DNA of 52,926 nt from an uncultured Prevotellaceae bacterium. GTDB taxonomy: Bacteria > Bacteroidota > Bacteroidia > Bacteroidales > Bacteroidaceae. Positions within the stretch are counted from its first letter, which is position 1, and each line of letters opens with the position of its first letter. A program made the position numbers and the translations under genes. Below are positions 35,300-42,119 of this stretch, in pieces. Under the pieces are notes generated by a model. The model saw only the letters and a program-made list of their open reading frames with translations, was not told the origin of the DNA and ran no database searches. The DNA lies in contig ONFE01000020.1 in the NCBI GenBank assembly GCA_900316985.1, positions 1 to 52,926 on the forward strand. The letters are read 5' to 3'.

Positions 35300-35348
35300 T
35301 TTCTTTATTTTTAGTATATGTTTTCTACCTTATTATTTTTATAGGGCG

Positions 35349-35381
35349 CAAAATTACAAAAAAATAACGTAATCCGTGCAA
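35349..35381 (-). promoter_or_regulatory. Promoter for the ileS operon
   Basis: On the minus strand, TAATTTTG (35356-35349) fits TAnnTTTG, with a TTG at 35381-35379 (22-bp spacer). It lies downstream of the terminator at 35391-35434, so ileS can be transcribed independently of the small RNA. Confidence 0.5.
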
Positions 35382-35390
35382 TTGGCTGTC

Positions 35391-35434
35391 TTAAAAAACA
35401 AAAAAAGCAGTAATTGTATCGCTACAACCACTGC
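35391..35434 (-). terminator. Strong intrinsic terminator of the candidate small RNA
   Basis: On the minus strand, GCAGTGGTTGTA, loop GCGA, TACAATTACTGC form a continuous 12-bp stem with two G-U pairs. It is followed by TTTTTTTGTTTTTT. It ends about 90 bp before the ileS start codon. Confidence 0.85.
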
Positions 35435-35606
35435 CGAAAATGTATTACCTAACCAATTAAATGTCTAAAATTTACTTTTTTATCTACCTCTTTCCCTATA
35501 AATTCTCTCTTTATTACATATTTCTCTTTAAAAGTGTTATACCTGAAACGATCTTAAAACCTTAATTAATTTAACTTAATACCCGAGATAGATGTCTCTT
35601 GTTTTA
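35395..35606 (-). ncRNA. Candidate independent small RNA (about 210 nt)
   Basis: A near-perfect promoter (35612-35641) and a strong terminator (35391-35434) bound about 210 nt with no plausible reading frame; the one ATG near the middle is followed at once by TAA. The transcript is AU-rich and purine-rich in its middle, with a local hairpin GAGACATCTATCTC near the 5' end. The size fits a 6S-like or other Bacteroidales regulatory RNA, but no family is recognised. An alternative is an ileS leader or attenuator, since it points towards ileS. A separate ileS promoter after the terminator makes that less likely. Confidence 0.6.
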
Positions 35607-35611
35607 TGATG

Positions 35612-35641
35612 CAAAGATAACAACAATCCAACTAAAGCAAA
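35612..35641 (-). promoter_or_regulatory. Promoter of the candidate small RNA
   Basis: On the minus strand, TTTG (35641-35638), an 18-bp spacer, then TATCTTTG (35619-35612). Both elements match the Bacteroidetes consensus perfectly. Confidence 0.7.
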
Positions 35642-35734
35642 AAAGTCTGGGGTAAAAACGTCCCCATTGCCCATAATTTTTGACCTAAATCAAAAAAAAA
35701 CATCCCAACAGAAACCACTTAAGGAAATTTTTAT

Positions 35735-35742
35735 TATATTTG
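35735..35742 (+). promoter_or_regulatory. Candidate -7 element for the first Dcu gene
   Basis: TATATTTG fits TAnnTTTG and lies 54 bp before the ATG at 35797. No clear -33 element was found. Between this site and the RNA promoter the sequence is AT-rich without other visible features. Confidence 0.5.
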
Positions 35743-35796
35743 CGGAGAAATAGAAAAAATATACATTACAAACTCTAACTTATAATACTTATTTCT

Positions 35797-37239
35797 ATGA
35801 TTCTAATGATTATTGAGTTGCTGGTGGTACTACTGGCGCTCTATGTAGGATCCCGATACGGAAGTCTGGCATTGGGTGCCATTTCCGGTATCGGATTAGC
35901 CCTGCTCGTATTTGGTTTCGGCATGAAACCAGGTTCTCCACCAACGGATGTAATCTACATCATCATCGCCGCCGTAACCTGTGCTGGCATCATGCAGGCA
36001 TCAGGCGGTATGGACTGGCTGATTCAGATTGCAGAAAAGATGCTCCGCAAGCATCCTGACCGCATCACATTCCTGGCCCCTCTCTGCACTTTCTTCCTGA
36101 CGGTGCTTGTAGGAACCGGCCATGTGGTCTACACGCTGATGCCTATTATCTGTGACATTGCCATCAAGAAGGGTATCCGCCCGGAACGTCCCTGCGGTGT
36201 CGCTTCCATTGCCTCACAGGTAGGTATCACCTGCTCTCCGATTGCTGCCGCCGTAGTGGCCTTCGTCACCATCTCGAATGCAAACGGCTTCGACATCAGC
36301 ATCCCGCAGGTGCTCATGGTCAGCATCCCCGCTTGTCTTTGCGGACTGATGGCTGCCGCCACCGCTTCCTTTCATCGCGGACTCGATCTCGATAAAGATC
36401 CTGAGTTCCAGAAGAGAATCCAGGACCCAGCTCAGCGCGAATACATCTATGGCGGTTCGGCCACTACGCTCGACAAGGAAATCCCTCAGAGCGCCAAGAA
36501 TGCCGTCTTCGTGTTCCTCGGTGCCCTCATCATCATCGTGCTTTTCGCTATCTTCCAGGATATTCTTCCTGAATACAGCACTGTGAAGGCCATCAAGGAT
36601 GCTCCTGACTTCACCTTCTCCGACGGAACCGTAGCCAGCGCAGCCGCTTTGGCCAAAGCCAAGGCTGTCATTCCCGGCATCACAGAAGTTTCTACCGTAA
36701 AACTCAAGATGAACGTCATTATCCAGATTGTGATGATTACCGCCGCCGCCATTATGATTCTCTTCTGCAAGGCCTCTCCTCAAAAGGCCGTCCGCGGAGC
36801 CGTATGGCAGTCGGGTATGGTAGCCGTCGTGGCTATCTTCGGTATCGCATGGCTGGCCGATACTTACTTCTCCAATTATACCGACGAGATGCAGACTATG
36901 TTAGGCGACATCGTAGCCAAATACAACTGGTCAATAGCCTTCGTCTTCTTCCTCGTTTCCGTTCTTATCAACTCACAGGGCGCTGTAGTTGTCTCTATGT
37001 TGCCACTGGCTTACTCATTAGGAATCCCCGGACCCGTTCTGCTCGGCGTTCTGCCCAGCGTTTACGGATACTTCTTCATTCCCAACTATCCGTCGGATAT
37101 CGCCACCGTGAACTTTGACCGCTCAGGTACCACCGTCATCGGTAAGTATCTGCTCAACCACTCGTTCATGATGCCCGGACTTATTCACGTCACGGTAAGT
37201 ACCCTTGTGGCTTATGCATTGTCAATGATTATCTATTAA
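35797..37239 (+). CDS. Anaerobic C4-dicarboxylate carrier (DcuA/DcuB family), first copy
   Basis: An inner-membrane carrier of the Dcu family, exchanging or exporting C4-dicarboxylates such as succinate, fumarate or aspartate. It has 480 residues and about 11-12 helices. Typical segments are GSRYGSLALGAISGIGL, ITFLAPLCTFFLTVLVGTGHVVYTLMP and the C-terminal GYFFIPNYPSDIATVNFDRSG. A soluble loop occupies about residues 195-235 (LDLDKDPEFQKRIQDP). A second copy follows 13 bp downstream. In a fermenting Bacteroidales a natural role is succinate efflux coupled to fumarate or aspartate uptake. The DcuA or DcuB assignment cannot be made from sequence alone. Confidence 0.93.
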   Translation: MILMIIELLVVLLALYVGSRYGSLALGAISGIGLALLVFGFGMKPGSPPTDVIYIIIAAVTCAGIMQASGGMDWLIQIAEKMLRKHPDRITFLAPLCTFFLTVLVGTGHVVYTLMPIICDIAIKKGIRPERPCGVASIASQVGITCSPIAAAVVAFVTISNANGFDISIPQVLMVSIPACLCGLMAAATASFHRGLDLDKDPEFQKRIQDPAQREYIYGGSATTLDKEIPQSAKNAVFVFLGALIIIVLFAIFQDILPEYSTVKAIKDAPDFTFSDGTVASAAALAKAKAVIPGITEVSTVKLKMNVIIQIVMITAAAIMILFCKASPQKAVRGAVWQSGMVAVVAIFGIAWLADTYFSNYTDEMQTMLGDIVAKYNWSIAFVFFLVSVLINSQGAVVVSMLPLAYSLGIPGPVLLGVLPSVYGYFFIPNYPSDIATVNFDRSGTTVIGKYLLNHSFMMPGLIHVTVSTLVAYALSMIIY

Positions 37240-37252
37240 ATCCTTACTGACT

Positions 37253-38695
37253 ATGTTGATTATCATTATAGAATTATTAGTAGTTCTCCTGGCACTTTAT
37301 CTGGGTTCCAAGTACGGAAGCCTTGCGCTGGGAGCCATCGCCGGTCTTGGACTTGCCATCCTCGTTTTTGACCACGGTTTGAAACCAGGCACACCCCCCA
37401 CCGACGTTATCTATATCATTGTGGCCGCCGTCACTTGTGCCGGTGTGCTCCAGGCATCAGGCGGTATGGATTGGATGATCCAGATAGTGGAACGCATCCT
37501 GCGCAAGCACCCTCAGCACATCACTTTCCTGGCTCCGTTGAGCACTTTCTTCCTGACTGTCGTATGCGGAACCGGTCACGTAATGTACACGCTGATGCCA
37601 ATCGTCACCGATGTGGCCATCAAGAAAGGTATCCGACCGGAACGCCCGTTGGCCGTAGCCTCCGTGGCTTCCATGCTGGCCATCGTCTGCTCGCCTATCT
37701 CGGCTGCTGTTGTGGCTTTCTCCACCATCTCAGGACTTAACGGCTTCTCCATCAGTATTCCACAGATTGTTGCCGTTACGATTCCCGCCTGTCTCTGTGG
37801 TATTATTGCCGCCGCCTCCTGGTCATACAACCGCGGTCTGGACCTCGATAAGGATCCTGAATTCCTTGAGAAAATCAAGGACCCCGTTCAATATGCATTC
37901 GTATACGGCAACACGGCTACGACGCTCGACAAGCAGATTGACAAGAAGTCAAAGTGGGCTGTCTATATCTTCCTGGCCGCCATCGTTCTGATTGTCATCC
38001 TGGCATTTGCCCAGAACATCCTCCCTGCTTTTGACACCGTGAAGGCCATCGAAGGTGCTTCCGCCGTAGCATTGCCCACTGGCAAGACCGTCAGTCCTTC
38101 AGATCTGGCCTCTGCCGGAATCGTAATGGCTGGCGTTACAGAGAAGGTCACCGCAACCATCCACATGTACCTCGTCATTCAGATCATCCTCATCTCGGCT
38201 GCTGCCCTGATGATCATCATCTGCGGCGCCAAGCCAAAGGCTGCCGTTGCCGGCAACGTATGGCAGTCGGGTATGGTGGCCGTGGTAGCCATCTACGGTA
38301 TCGCTTGGCTGGCCAACACCTTCTTCGGCGCACACATGGCTGAGGTGGAAGAATTGCTCGATGAAATGGTGGACAACTATCCGTGGGCCATTGCCCTCGT
38401 GTTCTTCATCTTCTCGGTGCTCATCAACTCCCAGGCAGCCGTTGTGGTAGCTCTTCTGCCCGTGGCCTACAAACTGGGTATTCCAGGATGGATCCTGCTC
38501 GGCGCCTTGCCTTGCGTTTACGGATATTTCTTCATCCCGAACTATCCTTCGGATATCGCCACCGTGAACATTGACCGCACAGGTACCACAAAGATCGGTA
38601 AATACGTGCTCAACCATTCGTTCATGGTTCCGGGACTCATCAGCGTGGCTATCAGCACCGTTGTGGCCTACATCATTTCCAGCATCTTCTTCTAA
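37253..38695 (+). CDS. Anaerobic C4-dicarboxylate carrier (DcuA/DcuB family), second copy
   Basis: The tandem paralogue of the preceding gene, of identical length (480 residues) and highly similar throughout. It has the same N-terminal (IIELLVVLLALYLGSKYGSL) and C-terminal (GYFFIPNYPSDIATVNIDRTG) motifs. The main differences are in the loop and helix region at about residues 265-310. It is probably co-transcribed with the first copy (13-bp gap) and ends at a strong terminator. The two copies may differ in substrate preference or direction, or form a hetero-oligomer. Confidence 0.93.
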   Translation: MLIIIIELLVVLLALYLGSKYGSLALGAIAGLGLAILVFDHGLKPGTPPTDVIYIIVAAVTCAGVLQASGGMDWMIQIVERILRKHPQHITFLAPLSTFFLTVVCGTGHVMYTLMPIVTDVAIKKGIRPERPLAVASVASMLAIVCSPISAAVVAFSTISGLNGFSISIPQIVAVTIPACLCGIIAAASWSYNRGLDLDKDPEFLEKIKDPVQYAFVYGNTATTLDKQIDKKSKWAVYIFLAAIVLIVILAFAQNILPAFDTVKAIEGASAVALPTGKTVSPSDLASAGIVMAGVTEKVTATIHMYLVIQIILISAAALMIIICGAKPKAAVAGNVWQSGMVAVVAIYGIAWLANTFFGAHMAEVEELLDEMVDNYPWAIALVFFIFSVLINSQAAVVVALLPVAYKLGIPGWILLGALPCVYGYFFIPNYPSDIATVNIDRTGTTKIGKYVLNHSFMVPGLISVAISTVVAYIISSIFF

Positions 38696-38715
38696 AAGAA
38701 GCAACATACTTACAA

Positions 38716-38747
38716 GAAAAGCCCGGTCATCAAGCCGGGCTTTCTTG
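38716..38747 (+). terminator. Terminator after the Dcu pair
   Basis: Perfect 9-bp stem AAAGCCCGG (38718-38726) and CCGGGCTTT (38735-38743) followed by a short T-rich stretch, 22 bp after the stop codon. Confidence 0.85.
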
Positions 38748-38754
38748 TTATCTG

Positions 38755-38798
38755 CAACAAAAGAAAGACGGCGCACATCTTCCGAAATACGCCGTCTT
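38755..38798 (-). terminator. Terminator after ppdK
   Basis: Perfect 9-bp stem AAGACGGCG (38765-38773) and CGCCGTCTT (38790-38798). On the minus strand it is followed by TCTTTTGTT. It sits back to back with the Dcu terminator. Confidence 0.8.
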
Positions 38799-38818
38799 GA
38801 ATTTCAATACTCGAAGAC

Positions 38819-41521
38819 TTACTCCTCCACAGCAGCCTGGGCGGCAGCCAGACGTGCGATAGGCACACGGAACGGAGAGCAAGATGCGTAGTTCATGCCA
38901 ATCTTGGCGCAGAACTTCACAGAGCTGGGCCAGATACCACAACGGAGATCGGGACGAACCTCGCGACCTTCCTTGACGGCGAACTTGATGAGACGGCCCA
39001 CACCCTTCTGGTCGAGAACCTGGAACGGGTCTACCTTCAGAATCTTCTTGTCGAGATAGACGGGCAGGAACGAAGCGATGTCGTCGCGAGAGTAACCGAA
39101 GGTCATCTGCGTGAGGTCGTTGGTTCCGAATGAGAAGTACTGAGCCTCCGAAGCAATCAGGTCGGCAGTCAGGGCTGCACGAGGAATCTCGATCATCGTA
39201 CCGATCTCGAACTCTACCTCCATGCCATACTCCATGAACACTTCCTTGGCGGCATACTTGATGACTTCCTTCTGCTGCTTCAGCTCGTTGATAGAACCGA
39301 TCAGCGGAACCATGATTTCCGGCATCGGGTTCTTGCCTTCCTTCTTCAGCTCGCAGGCGGCGCTCAGGATGGCGCGTGTCTGCATGGCGGTGATTTCGGG
39401 GAAGGTGATACCCAGACGGCAACCGCGGTGTCCAAGCATCGGGTTGTTCTCGGCGAGAGAATCCACACGACGCTGGATGGTAGCCAGGTCAACGCCCATT
39501 TCCTTAGCCATGATTTCCTGTCCGGCGAGATCGTGGGGAACGAACTCATGGAGAGGAGGATCGAGCAGACGGATGTTCACGGGCAGACCGTCCATAGCCT
39601 CGAGAATACCCTTGAAGTCGGCCTTCTGGTAAGGCAGCAGCTTGGCAAGAGCCTTCTCACGTCCGGCAACGCTGTCGGAGAGAATCATCTCGCGCATGGC
39701 GATGATCTTCTTGTCCTCGAAGAACATGTGCTCGGTACGAGTCAGACCGATACCCTTGGCACCGAACTGGCGGGCCACCTGTGCATCATGCGGCGTATCG
39801 GCATTGGTGCGAACCTGCAGCTTGGTGTACTTGTCGCAGAGGTCCATCAGCTCCTTGAAGTCGCCAGAGAGTTCGGCAGCCTTGGTGGGAACCTCGCCTG
39901 CATAAACCTGTCCGGTAGAACCGTTCAGGGAGATGTAGTCGCCTTCCTTATAGACAACGCCGTCGATTTCAACGGTCTTAGCCTTGTAGTCAACATTGAT
40001 GGCACCGGCACCAGATACGCAGCACTTACCCATACCACGTGCAACCACGGCAGCGTGAGAGGTCATACCGCCACGGGCGGTCAGGATACCTTCAGCGGCA
40101 GCCATACCGGCGAGGTCTTCGGGAGAGGTCTCGATACGAACCATCACCACCTTGTGGCCATCCTCGTGCCATTCCTTGGCATCGTCGGCGTGGAACACAA
40201 TCTGTCCGCAGGCAGCACCTGGAGATGCAGGCAGACCCTGAGTGATGACCTTTGCGTTCAGCAGGGCCTTCTTGTCGAATACCGGGTGGAGCAGCTCGTC
40301 GAGCTTCTGAGGCTCGCAGCGCATGATGGCAGTCTTCTCGTCGATAAGTCCTTCATGAAGCAGGTCGATGGCAATCTTCACCATAGCGGTACCTGTACGC
40401 TTACCGTTACGAGTCTGGAGGAACCAGAGCTTGCCTTCCTGAACGGTGAACTCCATGTCCTGCATGTCGTGATAGTGGTTCTCCAGCTTCTCCTGGATGC
40501 CGTTCAGCTGAGCATAGATCTCAGGCATGGCCTCTTCCATTGAAGGATACTTGGCGGCGCGCTCTTCCTCGGAGATTCCAGCACGCTCAGCCCAGCGCTG
40601 AGAACCGATCTTGGTGATCTGCTGCGGTGTGCGGATACCAGCCACCACGTCTTCACCCTGAGCATTTACGAGATACTCGCCGTTGAAGATGTTCTCACCG
40701 TTACCGGCATCGCGGCTGAAGCAAACACCCGTAGCGGAAGTGTCGCCCATGTTACCGAATACCATGGCCATCACGCTCACGGCTGTACCCCACTCATCGG
40801 GGATACCTTCCATCTTACGATAGAGGATGGCGCGGTCGTTCATCCAAGAACGGAACACGGCGCAGATGGCACCCCAGAGCTGCTCAATGGGATCGTCGGG
40901 GAAGTCCTTGCCGGTGCGCTCCTTGATGGCAGCCTTGAACAGCTTCACCAGATTCTTCAGGGACTCTACGGAGAGATCCTTGTCGAGCTCCACGCCCTGC
41001 TCTTTCTTCACGCCTTCGATAATTTCCTCAAACGGGTCGATGTCCTCTTTGTTGACGGGCTTCATCTCGAGCACCACGTCACCGTACATCTGCACGAAAC
41101 GGCGATATGAGTCGTATACGAAGTGAGGATTGTTGGTCTTGCGAACCATTCCCTCAGCCACCTCGTCGTTCAGACCGAGGTTCAGGATGGTGTCCATCAT
41201 ACCAGGCATGGAAGCACGGGCACCCGAGCGAACAGAAACCAGCAGCGGGTTCTCGCTGTCGCCGAACTTGGAGTTCATCAACTCCTCGATATGCTTCACG
41301 GCGTTGGTCACATCCTCGTTGAGCACTTCCATAATCTTCTGCTGGCCAACCTCATAGTACTCGTTGCAGCAGTCGGTGGTGATGGTGAATCCTGGAGGCA
41401 CGGGCACCCCAATCAGGTTCATCTCGGCAAGGTTTGCACCCTTACCACCAAGTTCCTCACGCATCTTAGCGTTACCTTCGGCCTTTCCGTTGCCGAAGAG
41501 ATAGACTCTTTTCTTTGTCAT
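38819..41521 (-). CDS. ppdK: Pyruvate, phosphate dikinase lacking the catalytic-Cys motif
   Basis: PPDK interconverts PEP + AMP + PPi and pyruvate + ATP + Pi. It has 900 residues. The ATP-grasp domain (GGKGANLAEMNLIGVPVPPG), the swivelling phospho-His domain (LTARGGMTSHAAVVARGMG) and most of the PEP/pyruvate barrel (NNPMLGHRGCRLG, GTMIEIPRAAL, FGTNDLTQMTFGYSRDD) are intact. In the last barrel strand the usual GICGEHGGxPSSV motif, which holds the catalytic Cys, reads CGIWPSSVKF (Trp ~864). This is an in-frame loss of six residues. Known Bacteroidetes enzymes are about 906 residues, which matches that difference. As read, the pyruvate half-reaction should fail. Strain mutation or assembly error are both possible. 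Confidence 0.93.
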   Translation of the reverse strand: MTKKRVYLFGNGKAEGNAKMREELGGKGANLAEMNLIGVPVPPGFTITTDCCNEYYEVGQQKIMEVLNEDVTNAVKHIEELMNSKFGDSENPLLVSVRSGARASMPGMMDTILNLGLNDEVAEGMVRKTNNPHFVYDSYRRFVQMYGDVVLEMKPVNKEDIDPFEEIIEGVKKEQGVELDKDLSVESLKNLVKLFKAAIKERTGKDFPDDPIEQLWGAICAVFRSWMNDRAILYRKMEGIPDEWGTAVSVMAMVFGNMGDTSATGVCFSRDAGNGENIFNGEYLVNAQGEDVVAGIRTPQQITKIGSQRWAERAGISEEERAAKYPSMEEAMPEIYAQLNGIQEKLENHYHDMQDMEFTVQEGKLWFLQTRNGKRTGTAMVKIAIDLLHEGLIDEKTAIMRCEPQKLDELLHPVFDKKALLNAKVITQGLPASPGAACGQIVFHADDAKEWHEDGHKVVMVRIETSPEDLAGMAAAEGILTARGGMTSHAAVVARGMGKCCVSGAGAINVDYKAKTVEIDGVVYKEGDYISLNGSTGQVYAGEVPTKAAELSGDFKELMDLCDKYTKLQVRTNADTPHDAQVARQFGAKGIGLTRTEHMFFEDKKIIAMREMILSDSVAGREKALAKLLPYQKADFKGILEAMDGLPVNIRLLDPPLHEFVPHDLAGQEIMAKEMGVDLATIQRRVDSLAENNPMLGHRGCRLGITFPEITAMQTRAILSAACELKKEGKNPMPEIMVPLIGSINELKQQKEVIKYAAKEVFMEYGMEVEFEIGTMIEIPRAALTADLIASEAQYFSFGTNDLTQMTFGYSRDDIASFLPVYLDKKILKVDPFQVLDQKGVGRLIKFAVKEGREVRPDLRCGIWPSSVKFCAKIGMNYASCSPFRVPIARLAAAQAAVEE

Positions 41522-41601
41522 ACTGTTTAAAATGTTTTCACTTATATAGTTAGAAATATGTAATCTTTTGCACGTAAAACCGGCACCCCATTACTGATTG
41601 G

Positions 41602-41633
41602 CAAAGGTAACAAAAAAAATCGTAACTGCCAAA
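41602..41633 (-). promoter_or_regulatory. Promoter for ppdK
   Basis: On the minus strand, TTTG (41633-41630), a 20-bp spacer, then TACCTTTG (41609-41602). The leader is about 75 nt. Between 41634 and 41759 nothing else was recognised. Confidence 0.65.
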
Positions 41634-41759
41634 CCTTTTCACTAATTTTTGCAATGCTTTTTCAGATTTGTTGGATTCCTCTGGGATTGTGCGCGTAAAC
41701 AACAACTCACCGCAAGAAATCAAACAAGTTAAAACAAGCCGACAGGATGGCGCCGACAA

Positions 41760-41911
41760 TGACAAATGACAGATGACAGTTATTTTAGCTTGCGGCAGAA
41801 TTATAGATTAGTATTATATATATCTATAGATATATATAATACTAATACACACTATACTCCCTATTTTTCCAATTTCAAAAAACTGTCATCTGTCATAACT
41901 GTCATTTGTCA
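41760..41911. repeat. Palindromic element with inverted ends (152 bp)
   Basis: The left arm TGACAAATGACAGATGACAG (41760-41779, plus TT) is matched by the right arm at 41881-41911, which contains AACTGTCATCTGTCAT and AACTGTCATTTGTCA. At the centre is a perfect 40-bp AT-rich palindrome (41807-41846) centred on CTATAG. No coding sequence is present. The structure resembles a miniature inverted-repeat element or a large cruciform-forming site between the divergent ppdK and rlmD genes. Confidence 0.8.
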
Positions 41912-41920
41912 ATGCCAGGC

Positions 41921-42008
41921 TTTCACGTTCTAACCATCAGAAGCAATGCTTCCAATGAGTGGAAACGCCCTTTCCAATGGGCGGAAGCAACCTTTCCAAT
42001 GAATGGAA
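41921..42008. repeat. 22-bp palindromic repeat array, copy 2
   Basis: Four units of exactly 22 bp (41921-41942, 41943-41964, 41965-41986, 41987-42008). Each ends in a small palindrome such as TTCCAATGAGTGGAA, TTCCAATGGGCGGAA or TTCCAATGAATGGAA. It is the same type as 22873-22980. Here it lies upstream of the rlmD promoter. Confidence 0.85.
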
Positions 42009-42071
42009 GCGACCCGCCGCGCAACAGCTTTGAAAAAAGACTCCATTTTCAAAAGATATACCCCAAAAAGA

Positions 42072-42103
42072 TTTGGAAGTTAGAATAATTTTTCGTATCT
42101 TTG
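42072..42103 (+). promoter_or_regulatory. Promoter for rlmD
   Basis: TTTG (42072-42075), a 20-bp spacer, then TATCTTTG (42096-42103). The leader to the ATG at 42120 is about 10 nt. Confidence 0.7.
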
Positions 42104-42119
42104 CAGAAATTTAAATTCA

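Noticed and set aside
35395-35606. T-box riboswitch upstream of ileS
   Set aside because: No T-box-like conserved sequence is visible, the class is typical of Firmicutes, and ileS seems to have its own promoter after the terminator.
41550-41765. 71-codon minus-strand reading frame in the ppdK-rlmD gap
   Set aside because: It covers the ppdK promoter, has no family resemblance and lacks a supporting start context.
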